A stretch of 64,000 nucleotides of DNA from Frateuria terrea. Its GTDB lineage: Bacteria > Pseudomonadota > Gammaproteobacteria > Xanthomonadales > Rhodanobacteraceae. Every line of letters starts with the position of its first letter. Position 1 is the first letter of the stretch. Shown piece by piece: positions 32,790 to 43,150 of this stretch. The translations under genes were made by a program, and so were the position numbers. The notes below the pieces were generated by a model, which had not been told where the DNA came from, searched no databases, and was given only the letters and a program-made list of their open reading frames with translations. The stretch is from assembly GCF_900115705.1 (NCBI RefSeq), contig NZ_FOXL01000006.1, positions 248,001 through 312,000 of the forward strand, given 5' to 3'.

Positions 32790-34327
32790 TCAGGGGGCAG
32801 TGGGCGGCGTCAATGCGATGACCGCCCAACCCGCCTTCGGCTCGAGCAGCCGTTTGGTCGACGCCACCCGCAGGTTCCCTTTCTCGTCGACCACGAAAAG
32901 CAGCACCGTCTGGCTGCCGTTGCGCTCGGTGAAATCGCTCCAGCCGAAAGTCTGGGAAAGGCGGGTGGACTTGATTCGCCACCCCGCCGTCAGCAACTCG
33001 CCAAAGCGCGCGTGCGTCATCTCTTCGCCGAACAGCGGCGGTGCCAGCAGGTTGCCCGCGATGGCAGCGCGATCGGTCGCCTCGTGCGGCGCCAGATTAC
33101 GCAGGCGGTACACCTTTTCTCGCCCGAACTCGCGTCGGTAGTGCACGCACGCCAGCGAATTGCGCTCGCGGTGCGTGGACATGGCGAGCAAGCGCGCCAG
33201 CGGTCGTGCGGTCGCGCTCTGCAGCACTACCGTGCCGATGATCAGGATGAACACCAGCGGCACCATCGCTTCCGCGCCGGCCACGCCCAGTTCCTGGAGT
33301 CGCAGCGCGAACAGCGCCGACACGGAAGCGGCCACGATGCCTCGCGGAGCCACCCAGGCGATCAGTGCGCGCTCGCGCCAGGACAACGAACTGCCCATGC
33401 TGGCAAGGGCCACCGTCAGGGGCGCACCAGGAATTGTGCGACCAGGAACACCGCGAGACCCGCCCACAGCATGCCGTCCGGCAACGGCCACCGCAGCCGC
33501 GCGGCGAGCAGTATGAACAGGCTCGATACCAGTAGCGTGGTGAGGTTTTCCTTGAAGTCGAGGATGTCGTCGATGTGCACGTTGCGGATGTTGCCGAGCG
33601 CGATGCCCATGATCGTCACGGCCAGCAGGCCCGACTCGCGGGTGATCGCATTGGAAAGACTGAAAGCGAGCAGCACGGTCGCCAGCACGCCGAAGTTCTG
33701 CAGGTACTCGGGGATCAGCTGTCGCTTGAGCAGCCCCGCCAGTACCCAGGCGGCCAGCGCACCGGTCAGCACACCGCAGTCGATGGTGGCCAGAAACACG
33801 CCGGCCGTATGACCCTCCTGGTGCGAAACGATCGCCTCGTAGATGAGCACCGCGAACAGCGCGCCGAGTGGGTCGATCACGATCGCCTCCCAGCGCAGCG
33901 TGTTGGCGATGCGCGCGTTCGGGCGCAGTGTGCGCAGCATCGGTGCGATCATCGTCGGCCCCGTCACGCATGTCAGAGCGCCGAAAAGCAGGGCCACGTC
34001 CCAACTCAACTCTGCGATCAACCGCGCGGTCAGTGCAGGCAGCAACAGGGCAGCGATCGCACCGTAACTGACCAGCCCGCGTACCGCCCGGCCGATGCCC
34101 GGCAACTCGTGGAAACGCAGCGTCATGCTGCCTTCGAACAAGATCAGCGCGACCGCCAGCGAGACCAGCGGAAACAGCAGGTCGCCCAGCATCGCGTCGG
34201 GGCGGAACACGCCGGTTAACGGCCCCAGCACGATGGCCGCGAGCAGCAGAAACAGGATCGCCGGCAGCTTCACCCGCCAGGCCAGCCATTGCGAGAGAAA
34301 GCCGATGCCCAGCATGCATGCCAGCAT
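32790..34327 (-). pseudogene. CPA1-type cation:proton antiporter with TrkA-C-like tail, frameshifted
   Basis: The N-terminal part (ATG about 34327 to stop at 33416) is a multi-helix Na+/H+ exchanger domain (GPTMIAPMLRTLRPNARIANTLRWEAIVIDPLGALFAV) that stops right after AQFLVRP. Homologous sequence resumes in the next frame (LTVALASMGSSLSWRERALIAWVAPRGIVAASVSAL) and runs to 32790 with an RCK-C-like domain. One missing base in the GGGG run at 33419-33422 explains this. Either a true inactivating frameshift or a sequencing error. The start is uncertain; no good RBS is visible. Confidence 0.85.
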
Positions 34328-34672
34328 CACGCCGGGTTGTAGCGTTATCGCCGTCCTTCGCGTCCGGGGCGGTCGATTCTGCCTGAGCGACCCGGTCGAT
34401 TCGAAGGCACGGCTGACGACTCCTCTTCCGCGGGGCAACCGGGCGAGAGATCGGGCCTTGCGGGATGGACAAGCGGCCTGGCGACTGAGCTCGTGCGGCG
34501 GCCGGGGGAGGCGGCAGGACGAGCGACCGGGGCTTGCGAAGGCCAAGCCACCCTGGCGCTGCCCGCTGGGGAATGGGCAAGGCCGGGGTACGGGAAGGGA
34601 AGAGGCCAGCCCCGGTATCGGGCGGGGGGAGGGAGGGGGACCGATACCGGGGCGGCGGGCCGGATGCATTTA
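34328..34672. other. Gene gap with long hairpin, no supported gene
   Basis: About 345 bases before the antiporter gene. It contains a perfect 13-bp stem GCCCCGGTATCGG (34609-34621) / CCGATACCGGGGC (34641-34653) with a G-rich loop, downstream of a strong minus-strand promoter. An open frame joins the antiporter frame from ATG 34669, but its Pro/Arg/Ser-rich composition looks like an accident of high GC. Confidence 0.5.
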
Positions 34673-34689
34673 AGTACCGGCGAGTGCAG

Positions 34690-34717
34690 ATATTAAACCA
34701 GACAAGCCCGAAGTCAA
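34690..34717 (-). promoter_or_regulatory. Sigma-70 promoter upstream of the antiporter region
   Basis: On the minus strand TTGACT (34717-34712), a 16-base spacer and TAATAT (34695-34690) make a near-consensus promoter in an AT-rich patch. Predicted start near 34683, leaving a leader of about 350 bases before the antiporter ATG. Confidence 0.65.
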
Positions 34718-34737
34718 TACCCGCCAGTTCAGAAAGC

Positions 34738-36240
34738 TCAGAAACGGCGGTATTGCAGGGCTTCGGCCAGATGTGCGCGATCGAGCACCGCCGCGCCACC
34801 GTCGAGGTCGGCGATCGATCGCGCCACGCGCAGGATGCGGTGATAGGCCCTTGCCGACAGGCCCAGACGCTCGAGCGCAGCCTCGAACCAATGGCGCTCG
34901 GCCGTGCCCAGGGCGCAATCGCGCTCAAGCTCGCGCGTATTGATTTCCGCATTGGCCCTACCCGCCCGGGCCAACGCCCGTTCGCGCGCCTGGACCACTC
35001 GTGCGCGCACGGTGGCCGAGTCCTCGTCGTATGCGCTGCGTGGTGCACCCAGTTCTGCCAGCGGCACGCGCGGTACCTCGACGCACAGATCGATGCGGTC
35101 CAGCAGCGGGCCGGATATCCGCCCACGGTAGCGCTGGATCTGGTCGGGCGTGCAGCGACAACGGTCACGGGCATCGCCGGCATAGCCGCACGGGCAGGGG
35201 TTCATCGCCGCAACCAGTTGGAATTGGGCTGGAAAGGTAGACTGCCGTGCCGCGCGCGAGACCAGGATGTGGCCTGATTCGAGCGGCTCACGCAGCACCT
35301 CGAGCACGTGTCGGCTGAACTCTGGCAGCTCGTCGAGAAACAAAACGCCGTTGTGCGCGAGCGAGATTTCGCCAGGCCGCGGATGGGAGCCACCACCCAC
35401 CAGCGCCACCGCCGAAGCGGTGTGATGCGGTGCGCGGAACGGACGCTGACGCCAGCGCGAGGGCTCTACGCGTTGGCCTGCGACGGACAACACGGCGCAG
35501 GTTTCAAGCGCTTCGGTTTCGCCCAGCGGCGGCAGGATACCGGGTAGTCGCTCGGCCAGCATCGTCTTGCCCGTGCCAGGCGGACCGATCAACAGCAGGT
35601 GATGCCCGCCGGCTGCAGCGATCTCCAGCGCACGGCGAGCCTGCAGCTGGCCACGCACATCGACCAGGTCGGGCACGCCAGGATCCACCGCCTGTCCTTC
35701 GTCGGCCTGACCTGGCAACGCAAGCTCCCCTGCGTTGCGCAGCCAGCTGCAGACGTCGGCCAGGGTGTCGGCCACCAACACGTCGGCTTCGGGCACCAGG
35801 GCGGCTTCGGCGGCGTTGGCACGCGGCACCACCACGCGCCGGCCGCGTGCGCGTGCGCGCAACAAGGCCGGCAGCACGCCGGAGACGCCGCGCAGGTCAC
35901 CCGACAGGGCCAGTTCACCGAGGAATTCGCATTCGTCCAGTTTCTCGCGTGGCACCTGCCCACCCGCAGCCAGGATGCCCAGCGCAATGGCCAGGTCGAA
36001 GCGGCCGCCGTCTTTGGGCAGTTCGGCCGGCGCGAGGTTCACGGTGACCTTTCGGTTGGGATATTCAAACGCGGCGTTCTGGATCGCGACGCGCACGCGG
36101 TCGCGCGCCTCGCGCACGGCCGCCTCGGGCAAGCCAACGATATGCGTACCAGGCAGACCGCCGGAAAGGTGCACTTCGACCATCACCTGTGGCGCGGAGA
36201 CGCCTTCCTGGGCACGGCTCAGCGTGACGGCGAGGCTCAC
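34738..36240 (-). CDS. comM: ComM/YifB family Mg-chelatase-like AAA+ ATPase
   Basis: 500 aa starting (GTG) SLAVTLSRAQEGVSAPQVMVEVHLSGGLPG: N-terminal Lon-like ChlI fold, Walker A GPPGTGKTMLAERLP, Walker B GVLFLDELPEF, a CPCGYxG...C zinc-type segment and a C-terminal Mg_chelatase_C helix bundle. ComM is a hexameric helicase that extends heteroduplex during natural transformation. GTG 36240 matches the family N-terminus; the frame is open to 36306. Confidence 0.92.
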   Translation of the reverse strand: MSLAVTLSRAQEGVSAPQVMVEVHLSGGLPGTHIVGLPEAAVREARDRVRVAIQNAAFEYPNRKVTVNLAPAELPKDGGRFDLAIALGILAAGGQVPREKLDECEFLGELALSGDLRGVSGVLPALLRARARGRRVVVPRANAAEAALVPEADVLVADTLADVCSWLRNAGELALPGQADEGQAVDPGVPDLVDVRGQLQARRALEIAAAGGHHLLLIGPPGTGKTMLAERLPGILPPLGETEALETCAVLSVAGQRVEPSRWRQRPFRAPHHTASAVALVGGGSHPRPGEISLAHNGVLFLDELPEFSRHVLEVLREPLESGHILVSRAARQSTFPAQFQLVAAMNPCPCGYAGDARDRCRCTPDQIQRYRGRISGPLLDRIDLCVEVPRVPLAELGAPRSAYDEDSATVRARVVQARERALARAGRANAEINTRELERDCALGTAERHWFEAALERLGLSARAYHRILRVARSIADLDGGAAVLDRAHLAEALQYRRF

Positions 36241-36373
36241 GGCAGCATCCGCGGCAGCCAAAGCGCGGTCGTCCCTGACCGCAACGGCTGGAGAAACACG
36301 GTGCACCGGCTCTGCCCGTAAAGGGCAGACCAGACGGCCGATGGCATGACCGTGCCGCCAAGTCGGCCATACG

Positions 36374-36415
36374 CGATGGAGTCGCCGGAATGCATGGTGG
36401 AACGCGACTCCATCG
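36374..36415. repeat. 12-bp inverted repeat between ubiK and comM
   Basis: CGATGGAGTCGC (36374-36385) and GCGACTCCATCG (36404-36415) are perfect complements around an 18-base loop, about 135 bases upstream of comM. Confidence 0.6.
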
Positions 36416-36425
36416 ACGAACAGGC

Positions 36426-36479
36426 AAAAATAACCGCCCCCGATCGCTTCTCGGGGTGAGGGTGACGGATCGGGGGCGG
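36426..36479 (-). terminator. Intrinsic terminator of ubiK
   Basis: CCGCCCCCGATC (36434-36445) pairs with GATCGGGGGCGG (36468-36479); on the minus strand the stem is followed by TTATTTTTGCC. It starts 18 bases after the ubiK stop. Confidence 0.85.
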
Positions 36480-36496
36480 CTCCCGGGAGCTGGCAG

Positions 36497-36751
36497 CTAG
36501 AGTCCGCGGGCCGCGTCGGCCTCCAGTTCGGCGACGCGCCTTTCCAGTTCGTCGACCTTGGCGCGAGTGCGCGCCAACAGTTGGCTCTGGACTTCGAACT
36601 CCTCGCGGGTGACCAGCTCGAGGCGACGCAATCCTTGCATCAGGACATCGTGGAAGTTGGTTCGCAAATCCTGCTGCGCCTGTGCCAACCCTGGCGGTAC
36701 CAGCGACACAAGTCGCAGGGCAATTCGGTCGATTTCCTGCCGATCCATCAT
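36497..36751 (-). CDS. ubiK: Ubiquinone biosynthesis accessory factor UbiK
   Basis: 84 aa BMFP-domain protein: amphipathic N-terminal helix (QEIDRIALRLVSLVPPG) and a C-terminal trimeric coiled coil (LLARTRAKVDELERRVAELEADAARGL). UbiK binds UbiJ (encoded at 23705) in the ubiquinone complex. ATG 36751 is the first of two Met codons after a GAGG site; longer versions overlap the divergent promoter region. Confidence 0.9.
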   Translation of the reverse strand: MMDRQEIDRIALRLVSLVPPGLAQAQQDLRTNFHDVLMQGLRRLELVTREEFEVQSQLLARTRAKVDELERRVAELEADAARGL

Positions 36752-36830
36752 GGACGGCGCCTCGAGCGGGTCGGTAGTAAGTCTAGGTAACGTGAATGCA
36801 GGTGCACCATCGGCCGGCTCCGCCAGAGAA

Positions 36831-37264
<434 letters not shown>

Positions 37265-37286
37265 CTCGGCCCGCGCCTGTGGAGAC

Positions 37287-37811
37287 TCAGCCCCGCGCCT
37301 GCACGAAACGCCGGTGATGCACCAGCAGGCCGGCGTAATAGCTAACGTAGTAACCGATCATCAGGCCCAGCACCAACAGGGTCAGCGGACTGTTGCCCAA
37401 TGGCGGCGCAGTTGAGGCAGTCATTGCGCCGGTCATGCCTGCGTGCGGTACCACGGCCATGAAACGCCAGGCCAGCCGGGCAACCAGCAGAGCCGTCACG
37501 GTGGCGCCGATCCAAGGATTGGGCAGATACAGGTCGCGACCATCGGGGCCCCGCTCGAAGCGGGTCAACCGCAAACCGGCCAGGCCCAGTGCGATGCCGC
37601 CAAGCAGGCCGCCCGCCAGGCCTTCGAGCAGCCGCGGATCACGTATTCCGGCAAGCGAGATCAGGCCCGCCAGCAAGCTCAGAATCGCCACGCGGGCGAT
37701 CATCGCGCCGCGACGCACCGGCTGGCGGCCGAACTGGCGACGCGCGCGGCGCCAGACCATGAAGGCCACCAACGGCGAGACCAGCGTGGGCATGAGCAGA
37801 TTCGGCGCCAT
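37287..37811 (-). CDS. Multi-pass membrane protein (CcdC/DUF1453-like), unknown function
   Basis: 174 aa with four or five hydrophobic segments: MAPNLLMPTLVSPLVAFMVWRRARRQFG at the start, then AILSLLAGLISLAGI, GLLGGIALGLAGL and a C-terminal LLVLGLMIGYYVSYYAGLL. The pattern resembles DUF1453/CcdC-type proteins. ATG 37811 has GGAG at spacing 6 and is preferred to ATG 37829. Confidence 0.65.
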   Translation of the reverse strand: MAPNLLMPTLVSPLVAFMVWRRARRQFGRQPVRRGAMIARVAILSLLAGLISLAGIRDPRLLEGLAGGLLGGIALGLAGLRLTRFERGPDGRDLYLPNPWIGATVTALLVARLAWRFMAVVPHAGMTGAMTASTAPPLGNSPLTLLVLGLMIGYYVSYYAGLLVHHRRFVQARG

Positions 37812-37976
37812 CACGTGCTCCAGGACCATGGATGGCCGAAGCCTAACCGTGCAGGAAGCCGCGCGCGATGGATGGGCGGCAGGCGGCTGGCATGACAAAT
37901 GTCAATGAAGGTCTGGGCCAAGTGCCCTCATCCGCCTTTTCGGCACCGGGATGAGCAACTTTGCGAACTATCTGCG

Positions 37977-38720
37977 TTACTTTGCCCTGCCCTGGTTTGC
38001 CACGGCGGCCATCTTCGCCGCGATCGCCTCGGCGTCGCCCAGGTAGTAGCTGCGCAGCGGCTTCATCGTCTCGTCGAACTCGTACACCAGTGGCACGCCA
38101 TTGGGCACGTTCATTTCGACGATCGCTTCGTCGGAAATATGATCCAGGTACTTGATCAGCGCGCGCAGCGAGTTGCCGTGCGCAGCGACCAGCACACGCT
38201 GGCCCGAAGCCACCGCCGGCGCCAGCACGTCGTGCCAGTAAGGCAGTACGCGGGCGACGGTATCCTTCAGGCACTCGGTATCGGGGATCATCGACGGGTC
38301 GAGCAGCGCGTAGCGCGGGTCGCTCACGGACGGGTTGTCGGCACGTGCTAGCGGCGGCGGCGGGATATCGTAGCTGCGCCGCCAGATCTTGACCTGGTCC
38401 TCGCCGTACTTCGCCGCCGTCTCGGCCTTGTTGAGGCCGGTCAGGCCGCCGTAGTGGCGCTCGTTAAGGCGCCAATCGGTAACCACCGGAATCCACATCA
38501 GATCCATCGCGTCGAGCACGCCCCACAGCGTACGCACCGCACGCTTGAGCACCGAGGTATGCGCCACGTCGAAGGTGTAGCCGGCTTCCACCAGCAGCCG
38601 CCCGGCTTCCTTTGCCTCGGCCATGCCCTGGTCGGTCAGGTCGACGTCGGCCCAGCCGCTGAAGCGGTTGTCGAGGTTCCACTGGGACTGGCCGTGGCGG
38701 ATCAGGACGAGCTTGTGCAT
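37977..38720 (-). CDS. gpmA: 2,3-bisphosphoglycerate-dependent phosphoglycerate mutase
   Basis: 247 aa histidine-phosphatase-fold enzyme. The phospho-His is in [12 protein letters not shown], the substrate loop in [13 protein letters not shown] and the second His in [13 protein letters not shown]. It interconverts 3- and 2-phosphoglycerate in glycolysis. Length matches E. coli GpmA. Confidence 0.96.
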   Translation of the reverse strand: MHKLVLIRHGQSQWNLDNRFSGWADVDLTDQGMAEAKEAGRLLVEAGYTFDVAHTSVLKRAVRTLWGVLDAMDLMWIPVVTDWRLNERHYGGLTGLNKAETAAKYGEDQVKIWRRSYDIPPPPLARADNPSVSDPRYALLDPSMIPDTECLKDTVARVLPYWHDVLAPAVASGQRVLVAAHGNSLRALIKYLDHISDEAIVEMNVPNGVPLVYEFDETMKPLRSYYLGDAEAIAAKMAAVANQGRAK

Positions 38721-38859
38721 GGCGGCAACCTGGCGGCGGAAAACGCGAAATGGTGCGGCGCCCTTGCGACGGCGTCAAATCGCTCCATGCCGAAGGTCAC
38801 GCTAAACCGCGGAGCGCGGTGCTGCATCTGATGTCCTATTCCCACGAAGGAGCACCACC

Positions 38860-39504
38860 ATGCGCCACCTGCTCATCGCCCTCGCACTGGCCCTGCCGCT
38901 GGCGGCGGTCGCCTCGGACAACGACGTCGACAAGATCAACGGCGACATCCGCATCGACGCCGGCCAAAGCGCCGGCGAGCTCAGCACCGTCAATGGCGAC
39001 ATCTCGCTCGCCGACGGCGCCAGCGCGCGCAAGGCCGACACGGTCAACGGCGGAATCACGCTGGGCCAGCGCGCCACCATCGGTTCGGTCAATACCGTCA
39101 ACGGCGGCATCGAGTTGCGTGAGGGCGCCAAGGTCAACGGCGAGATCGAGGCGGTCAACGGGCACATCGAACTGGCCAGGGGCGCCGACGTGAGCGGACA
39201 GGTGTCCAACGTCAACGGTCGCATCGAGCTGGATGCCGCGCACGTGGGCGGCGGCGTGGAAACCGTGGACGGCGACATCGACATCGGCGCCAATTCACGT
39301 GTCGAGGGCGGCATCCTGGTCGACAAGCCCAATGGTGGCTGGTTCCACCACAACCGTACACCGCACATCGTGATCGGCCCGCACGCCGTCGTGCAGGGCA
39401 CCCTGGAGTTCCGCCACGAAGTGGTGTTGCAGGTCAGCGACAGTGCGCAGATCGGCCCGGTGAAGGGCGCCACGCCGGTGAAGTTCAGCGGCGCGCAGCC
39501 GTAA
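38860..39504 (+). CDS. Exported repeat protein, predicted beta-helix (polymer-forming-like)
   Basis: 214 aa: signal peptide MRHLLIALALALPLAAVAS, then seven copies of a (V/I)(N/D)G(D/G/H/R)I motif at residues 26, 44, 62, 80, 99, 118 and 136, every 18-19 residues, so one turn of a beta-solenoid each. The tail (NRTPHIVIGPHAVVQGTL) also has hexapeptide character. It resembles bactofilin-like or DUF4097-type proteins but is exported. AAGGAG precedes the ATG. Function unknown. Confidence 0.75.
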   Translation: MRHLLIALALALPLAAVASDNDVDKINGDIRIDAGQSAGELSTVNGDISLADGASARKADTVNGGITLGQRATIGSVNTVNGGIELREGAKVNGEIEAVNGHIELARGADVSGQVSNVNGRIELDAAHVGGGVETVDGDIDIGANSRVEGGILVDKPNGGWFHHNRTPHIVIGPHAVVQGTLEFRHEVVLQVSDSAQIGPVKGATPVKFSGAQP

Positions 39505-39520
39505 GACTCTTGCAGGAAAT

Positions 39521-39562
39521 GCACCTGTGCGCGACCGGGATGTCCGCGGTCGGCACGGGTGC
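39521..39562. repeat. REP-like inverted repeat, relative of 31311
   Basis: GCACCTGTGC (39521-39530) and GCACGGGTGC (39553-39562), with a second inner stem CGACC/GGTCG, lie between the convergent repeat-protein gene and hemF. The flank GTGCGCTCCTAC is shared with the copy at 31342-31355. Confidence 0.6.
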
Positions 39563-39566
39563 GCTC

Positions 39567-40505
<939 letters not shown>

Positions 40506-40560
40506 TTAGCAAGCGGATCCACGCCGGGGCTGTGGCGTGTCGACGCGGATCCGGGGTGGC

Positions 40561-40974
40561 TCAGCCGGCCGTGGCGGAAATCAGCTCGAGATTGCGCCCG
40601 ATGTCGCCGGAGAGGTACTGCATCCAGCCCATGTAATTGGAATGGATCAGGCGGGTGCCATCGCGCTTGACCTCGTACTTGAGGTTCTTGCTGTCGACGT
40701 AGCGGATCTGCACCTGCCTGGCATCGAAGTCGACGCGGATCTTGGCGACCCATTCGTCGCGACTGAGTTGGGCGCTGATGCTGCTGGTCTGCTGGTCGGT
40801 GACGGTCCAGCCGCGACCGAGCAATGCGCCTTTTACGGCCTTGCCCACCTGCACGCCGTTGAGTCCGGCCGGCACGGCGATCGGTGCCGGGTCGACCAGG
40901 GGCGACTGGCGGAACGCCATGGTCAGCAGCAGGAGCGGGAGCAGCAATACCAGCACAAAGCGTGAATGGAACAT
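40561..40974 (-). CDS. Small exported protein of unknown function
   Basis: 137 aa: signal peptide or anchor MFHSRFVLVLLLPLLLLTMAFRQ, then a domain with VGKAVKGALLGRGWTV and a beta-rich stretch VAKIRVDFDARQVQIRYVDSKNL. This pattern is seen in proteobacterial lipoprotein-like proteins without known role; no lipobox is present. GGGGAA precedes ATG 40974. Adjacent to hemF but not overlapping. Confidence 0.75.
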   Translation of the reverse strand: MFHSRFVLVLLLPLLLLTMAFRQSPLVDPAPIAVPAGLNGVQVGKAVKGALLGRGWTVTDQQTSSISAQLSRDEWVAKIRVDFDARQVQIRYVDSKNLKYEVKRDGTRLIHSNYMGWMQYLSGDIGRNLELISATAG

Positions 40975-41944
40975 CGGACTTCCCCTGTCGTGAGTGGCCG
41001 CGGAGTGCGGCGCGGCGAGTCTGCCGTGCCCGCCGTTGCACGCACAAGGGCGCCTCCGCCGATCCGCGCGGCCATGCGCGCCGTGGCCGATCGGCCGCGC
41101 CCTGCGCATGCCCAGGTCGATCCACATCAGTTAGGTCGCCTCCATCAACCGCAGGGCAGGTAGCGCAGCGTGCAAGGGAAGGTGTCCTCTGCCGCCACCG
41201 GATGGCCGCATCCAGCCGCCGGGCCAGCGCGAGGCAACGTTCCAGTGGCGGCGGCTGGCCGGTAGCGCCATCGGTGGCGGCATCTCGACGCGGTCGCCGC
41301 CCTGCAGCAGGCCGCGCGAGGCGCAGGTTCTCCGGTGCATCGGCCGACTCCTGTTCCAGCTTCGCCCGGAGCTTGGCGACCAGCGCTAACCACTGCAACC
41401 CGGCGAGTCCGGCCCGCGCCTCGCTGCGCGCCGCCGCTGTATCCGCCGAGCAGCAGCACGCCCTGGGCCGCCCCGGCGCCGACCAGCTGCTGCCCGAACA
41501 CCAGCACCACTCATCGTCCCGGGAGCATGGTCGGCGCGCGCCGCGCGATGCGCCACACATGCACGATGTAACCCAGCCAGACCAGGCCTGTGCTCAGCAG
41601 CGCCCCGAGCAGCTGAACGCCGCCACGTGCAGCACGTCGGCATCGCGCAGGTAACACCAGGGACTGCCGGGGAATGAGGACGACGGCGCGGCAGATCGGC
41701 GTGAAGGCAAACCAGCAGCAGCCGCGGCTACCGCATACCGCATACCGCGTATTTCCTTCCACGCAGGCCCTGGGCGACAGGCCTCTTTCGCAAAGAATTC
41801 ACATCTTCGCCACGGCTCGCTTGCGGCCATGGCGTGGGCCAGGACCTCGCCCGCCGCTACCGGGAAAGCGTCTTGCCTGAAGGAGGTAAACGCCGGTCGC
41901 AAGCAAGGCTAGGCAAGCTCGCGGCCCGCCGCTAGGCTGGTTCG
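40975..41944. other. 970-bp gene-poor, apparently decayed region
   Basis: No frame shows a convincing protein. Short fragments on the minus strand look protein-like: GLAGLQWLALVAKLRAKLEQESADAPENL (about 41330-41420) and LLGALLSTGLVWLGYIVHVWRIARR (about 41530-41610), in different frames, which suggests decayed genes. A perfect Shine-Dalgarno AAGGAGGTAAAC at 41878-41889 has no start codon at usable distance. Confidence 0.55.
41933..41938 (+). promoter_or_regulatory. -10-like TAGGCT, leaderless geometry before the ketosynthase gene
   Basis: TAGGCT ends 6 bases before ATG 41945, as at trmL, ubiJ and queF, though the hexamer is weaker. Confidence 0.35.
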
Positions 41945-43150
41945 ATGTTGCAACCCATCACTCCCCTGGCGGTCACCGCCTTCACCGCCACCTCGGCCCT
42001 CGGGCGCGGCCTGGAAGCCCATCGCCTTGCCTTGCAGGACGCCCGCACGGGCCTGCGCGCCAACGATTTCAGCCTGGCCCCGCTGGCGTGCTGGGTCGGC
42101 CGCGTCGACGGCGTCGAACAGGCCGCGCTACCCGCTTCATTGGCTGTCTGGGAATGCCGCAACAACCGGCTTGCCTGGCTGGGCCTGAACCAGGACGGCT
42201 TCCTCGGCGCGGTGCACGCCGCGCGCGAGCGTTATGGCGCCGCCCGCGTGGCACTGCTGGTCGGTACGTCCACCGCCAGCATCGGCACCACCGAGGAGGC
42301 TTACCGCCGGCTCGACCCGGACGGCGGCTTCCCTGCGGACATGCTGCGTCCGCCGATCCATGCGCCGCACTCGCTTGCCGGCTTCCTCGCCGAGGCGCTG
42401 GGACTGGAAGGACCATGCCTGACCATCTCCACCGCCTGTTCCTCCAGCGCAAAGGTCTTTGCCAGCGCCGAACGGATGATCCGGCTGGGCCTGGTCGATG
42501 CCGCGCTGGTCGGCGGCGTGGACACGCTGTGCGAAAGCGTGCTGTTCGGCTTCAACGCACTGGAGCTGGTATCGCGCGCGCCCTGCCGCCCGTTCGATCG
42601 CACGCGTAGCGGCATCTCGATCGGCGAGGCTGCCGGTTTCGCGCTGATCGAGCGCGCCGAAGCCGCGCCGCGCGCGCCGCGCCTGCTCGGCTACGGCGAG
42701 GCGAGCGACGCCCACCACATGTCCACGCCGCACCCGGATGGCCTCGGCGCCGAACTGGCGCTCCGCGATGCGCTGGCGCGCGCAGGGCTGGAACCACGAC
42801 AGGTCGACTACGTCAACCTGCACGGAACCGCGAGCCTCAAGAACGACGAAGTGGAGGCGGCACTGATCGGGCGCGTCTTCCCGTCCGGCACGCGCGCAAG
42901 CAGCACCAAGGGATACACCGGCCACACCCTCGGCGCTGCCGGCATCCTCGAGGCGGTCATCACCTTGCTGGCGATCCGGCACGGGCTGGTGCCTGGCAAC
43001 CTCGGTGGCAATGAACCGGATCCGGCCTGCGGGCCGCAGTTCGCCTGGCGCAACGAGGCGCGGTCAATCGGGGTGGCGCTGAGCAACTCGTTCGGCTTTG
43101 GCGGCAACAACGCCTGCCTGGCCTTTGGCGGCGCGGGGAGTGGCGCATGA
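41945..43150 (+). CDS. Beta-ketoacyl-ACP synthase (aryl-polyene/xanthomonadin type)
   Basis: 401 aa KAS I/II enzyme with the full catalytic triad: Cys165 (ISTACSSSAK), His293 (NLHGTAS) and His327 (GYTGHTLGAAG). It condenses malonyl-ACP with an acyl chain. The following chain-length-factor-like gene, glycosyltransferase and halogenase indicate an aryl-polyene or xanthomonadin-like pathway rather than fatty acid synthesis. The stop overlaps the next ATG (ATGA). Confidence 0.9.
   Translation: MLQPITPLAVTAFTATSALGRGLEAHRLALQDARTGLRANDFSLAPLACWVGRVDGVEQAALPASLAVWECRNNRLAWLGLNQDGFLGAVHAARERYGAARVALLVGTSTASIGTTEEAYRRLDPDGGFPADMLRPPIHAPHSLAGFLAEALGLEGPCLTISTACSSSAKVFASAERMIRLGLVDAALVGGVDTLCESVLFGFNALELVSRAPCRPFDRTRSGISIGEAAGFALIERAEAAPRAPRLLGYGEASDAHHMSTPHPDGLGAELALRDALARAGLEPRQVDYVNLHGTASLKNDEVEAALIGRVFPSGTRASSTKGYTGHTLGAAGILEAVITLLAIRHGLVPGNLGGNEPDPACGPQFAWRNEARSIGVALSNSFGFGGNNACLAFGGAGSGA

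Noticed and set aside
34328-34669. N-terminal extension of the antiporter from ATG 34669
   Set aside because: Pro/Arg/Ser-rich, unlike the membrane protein that follows, and without a Shine-Dalgarno; treated as a non-coding leader.
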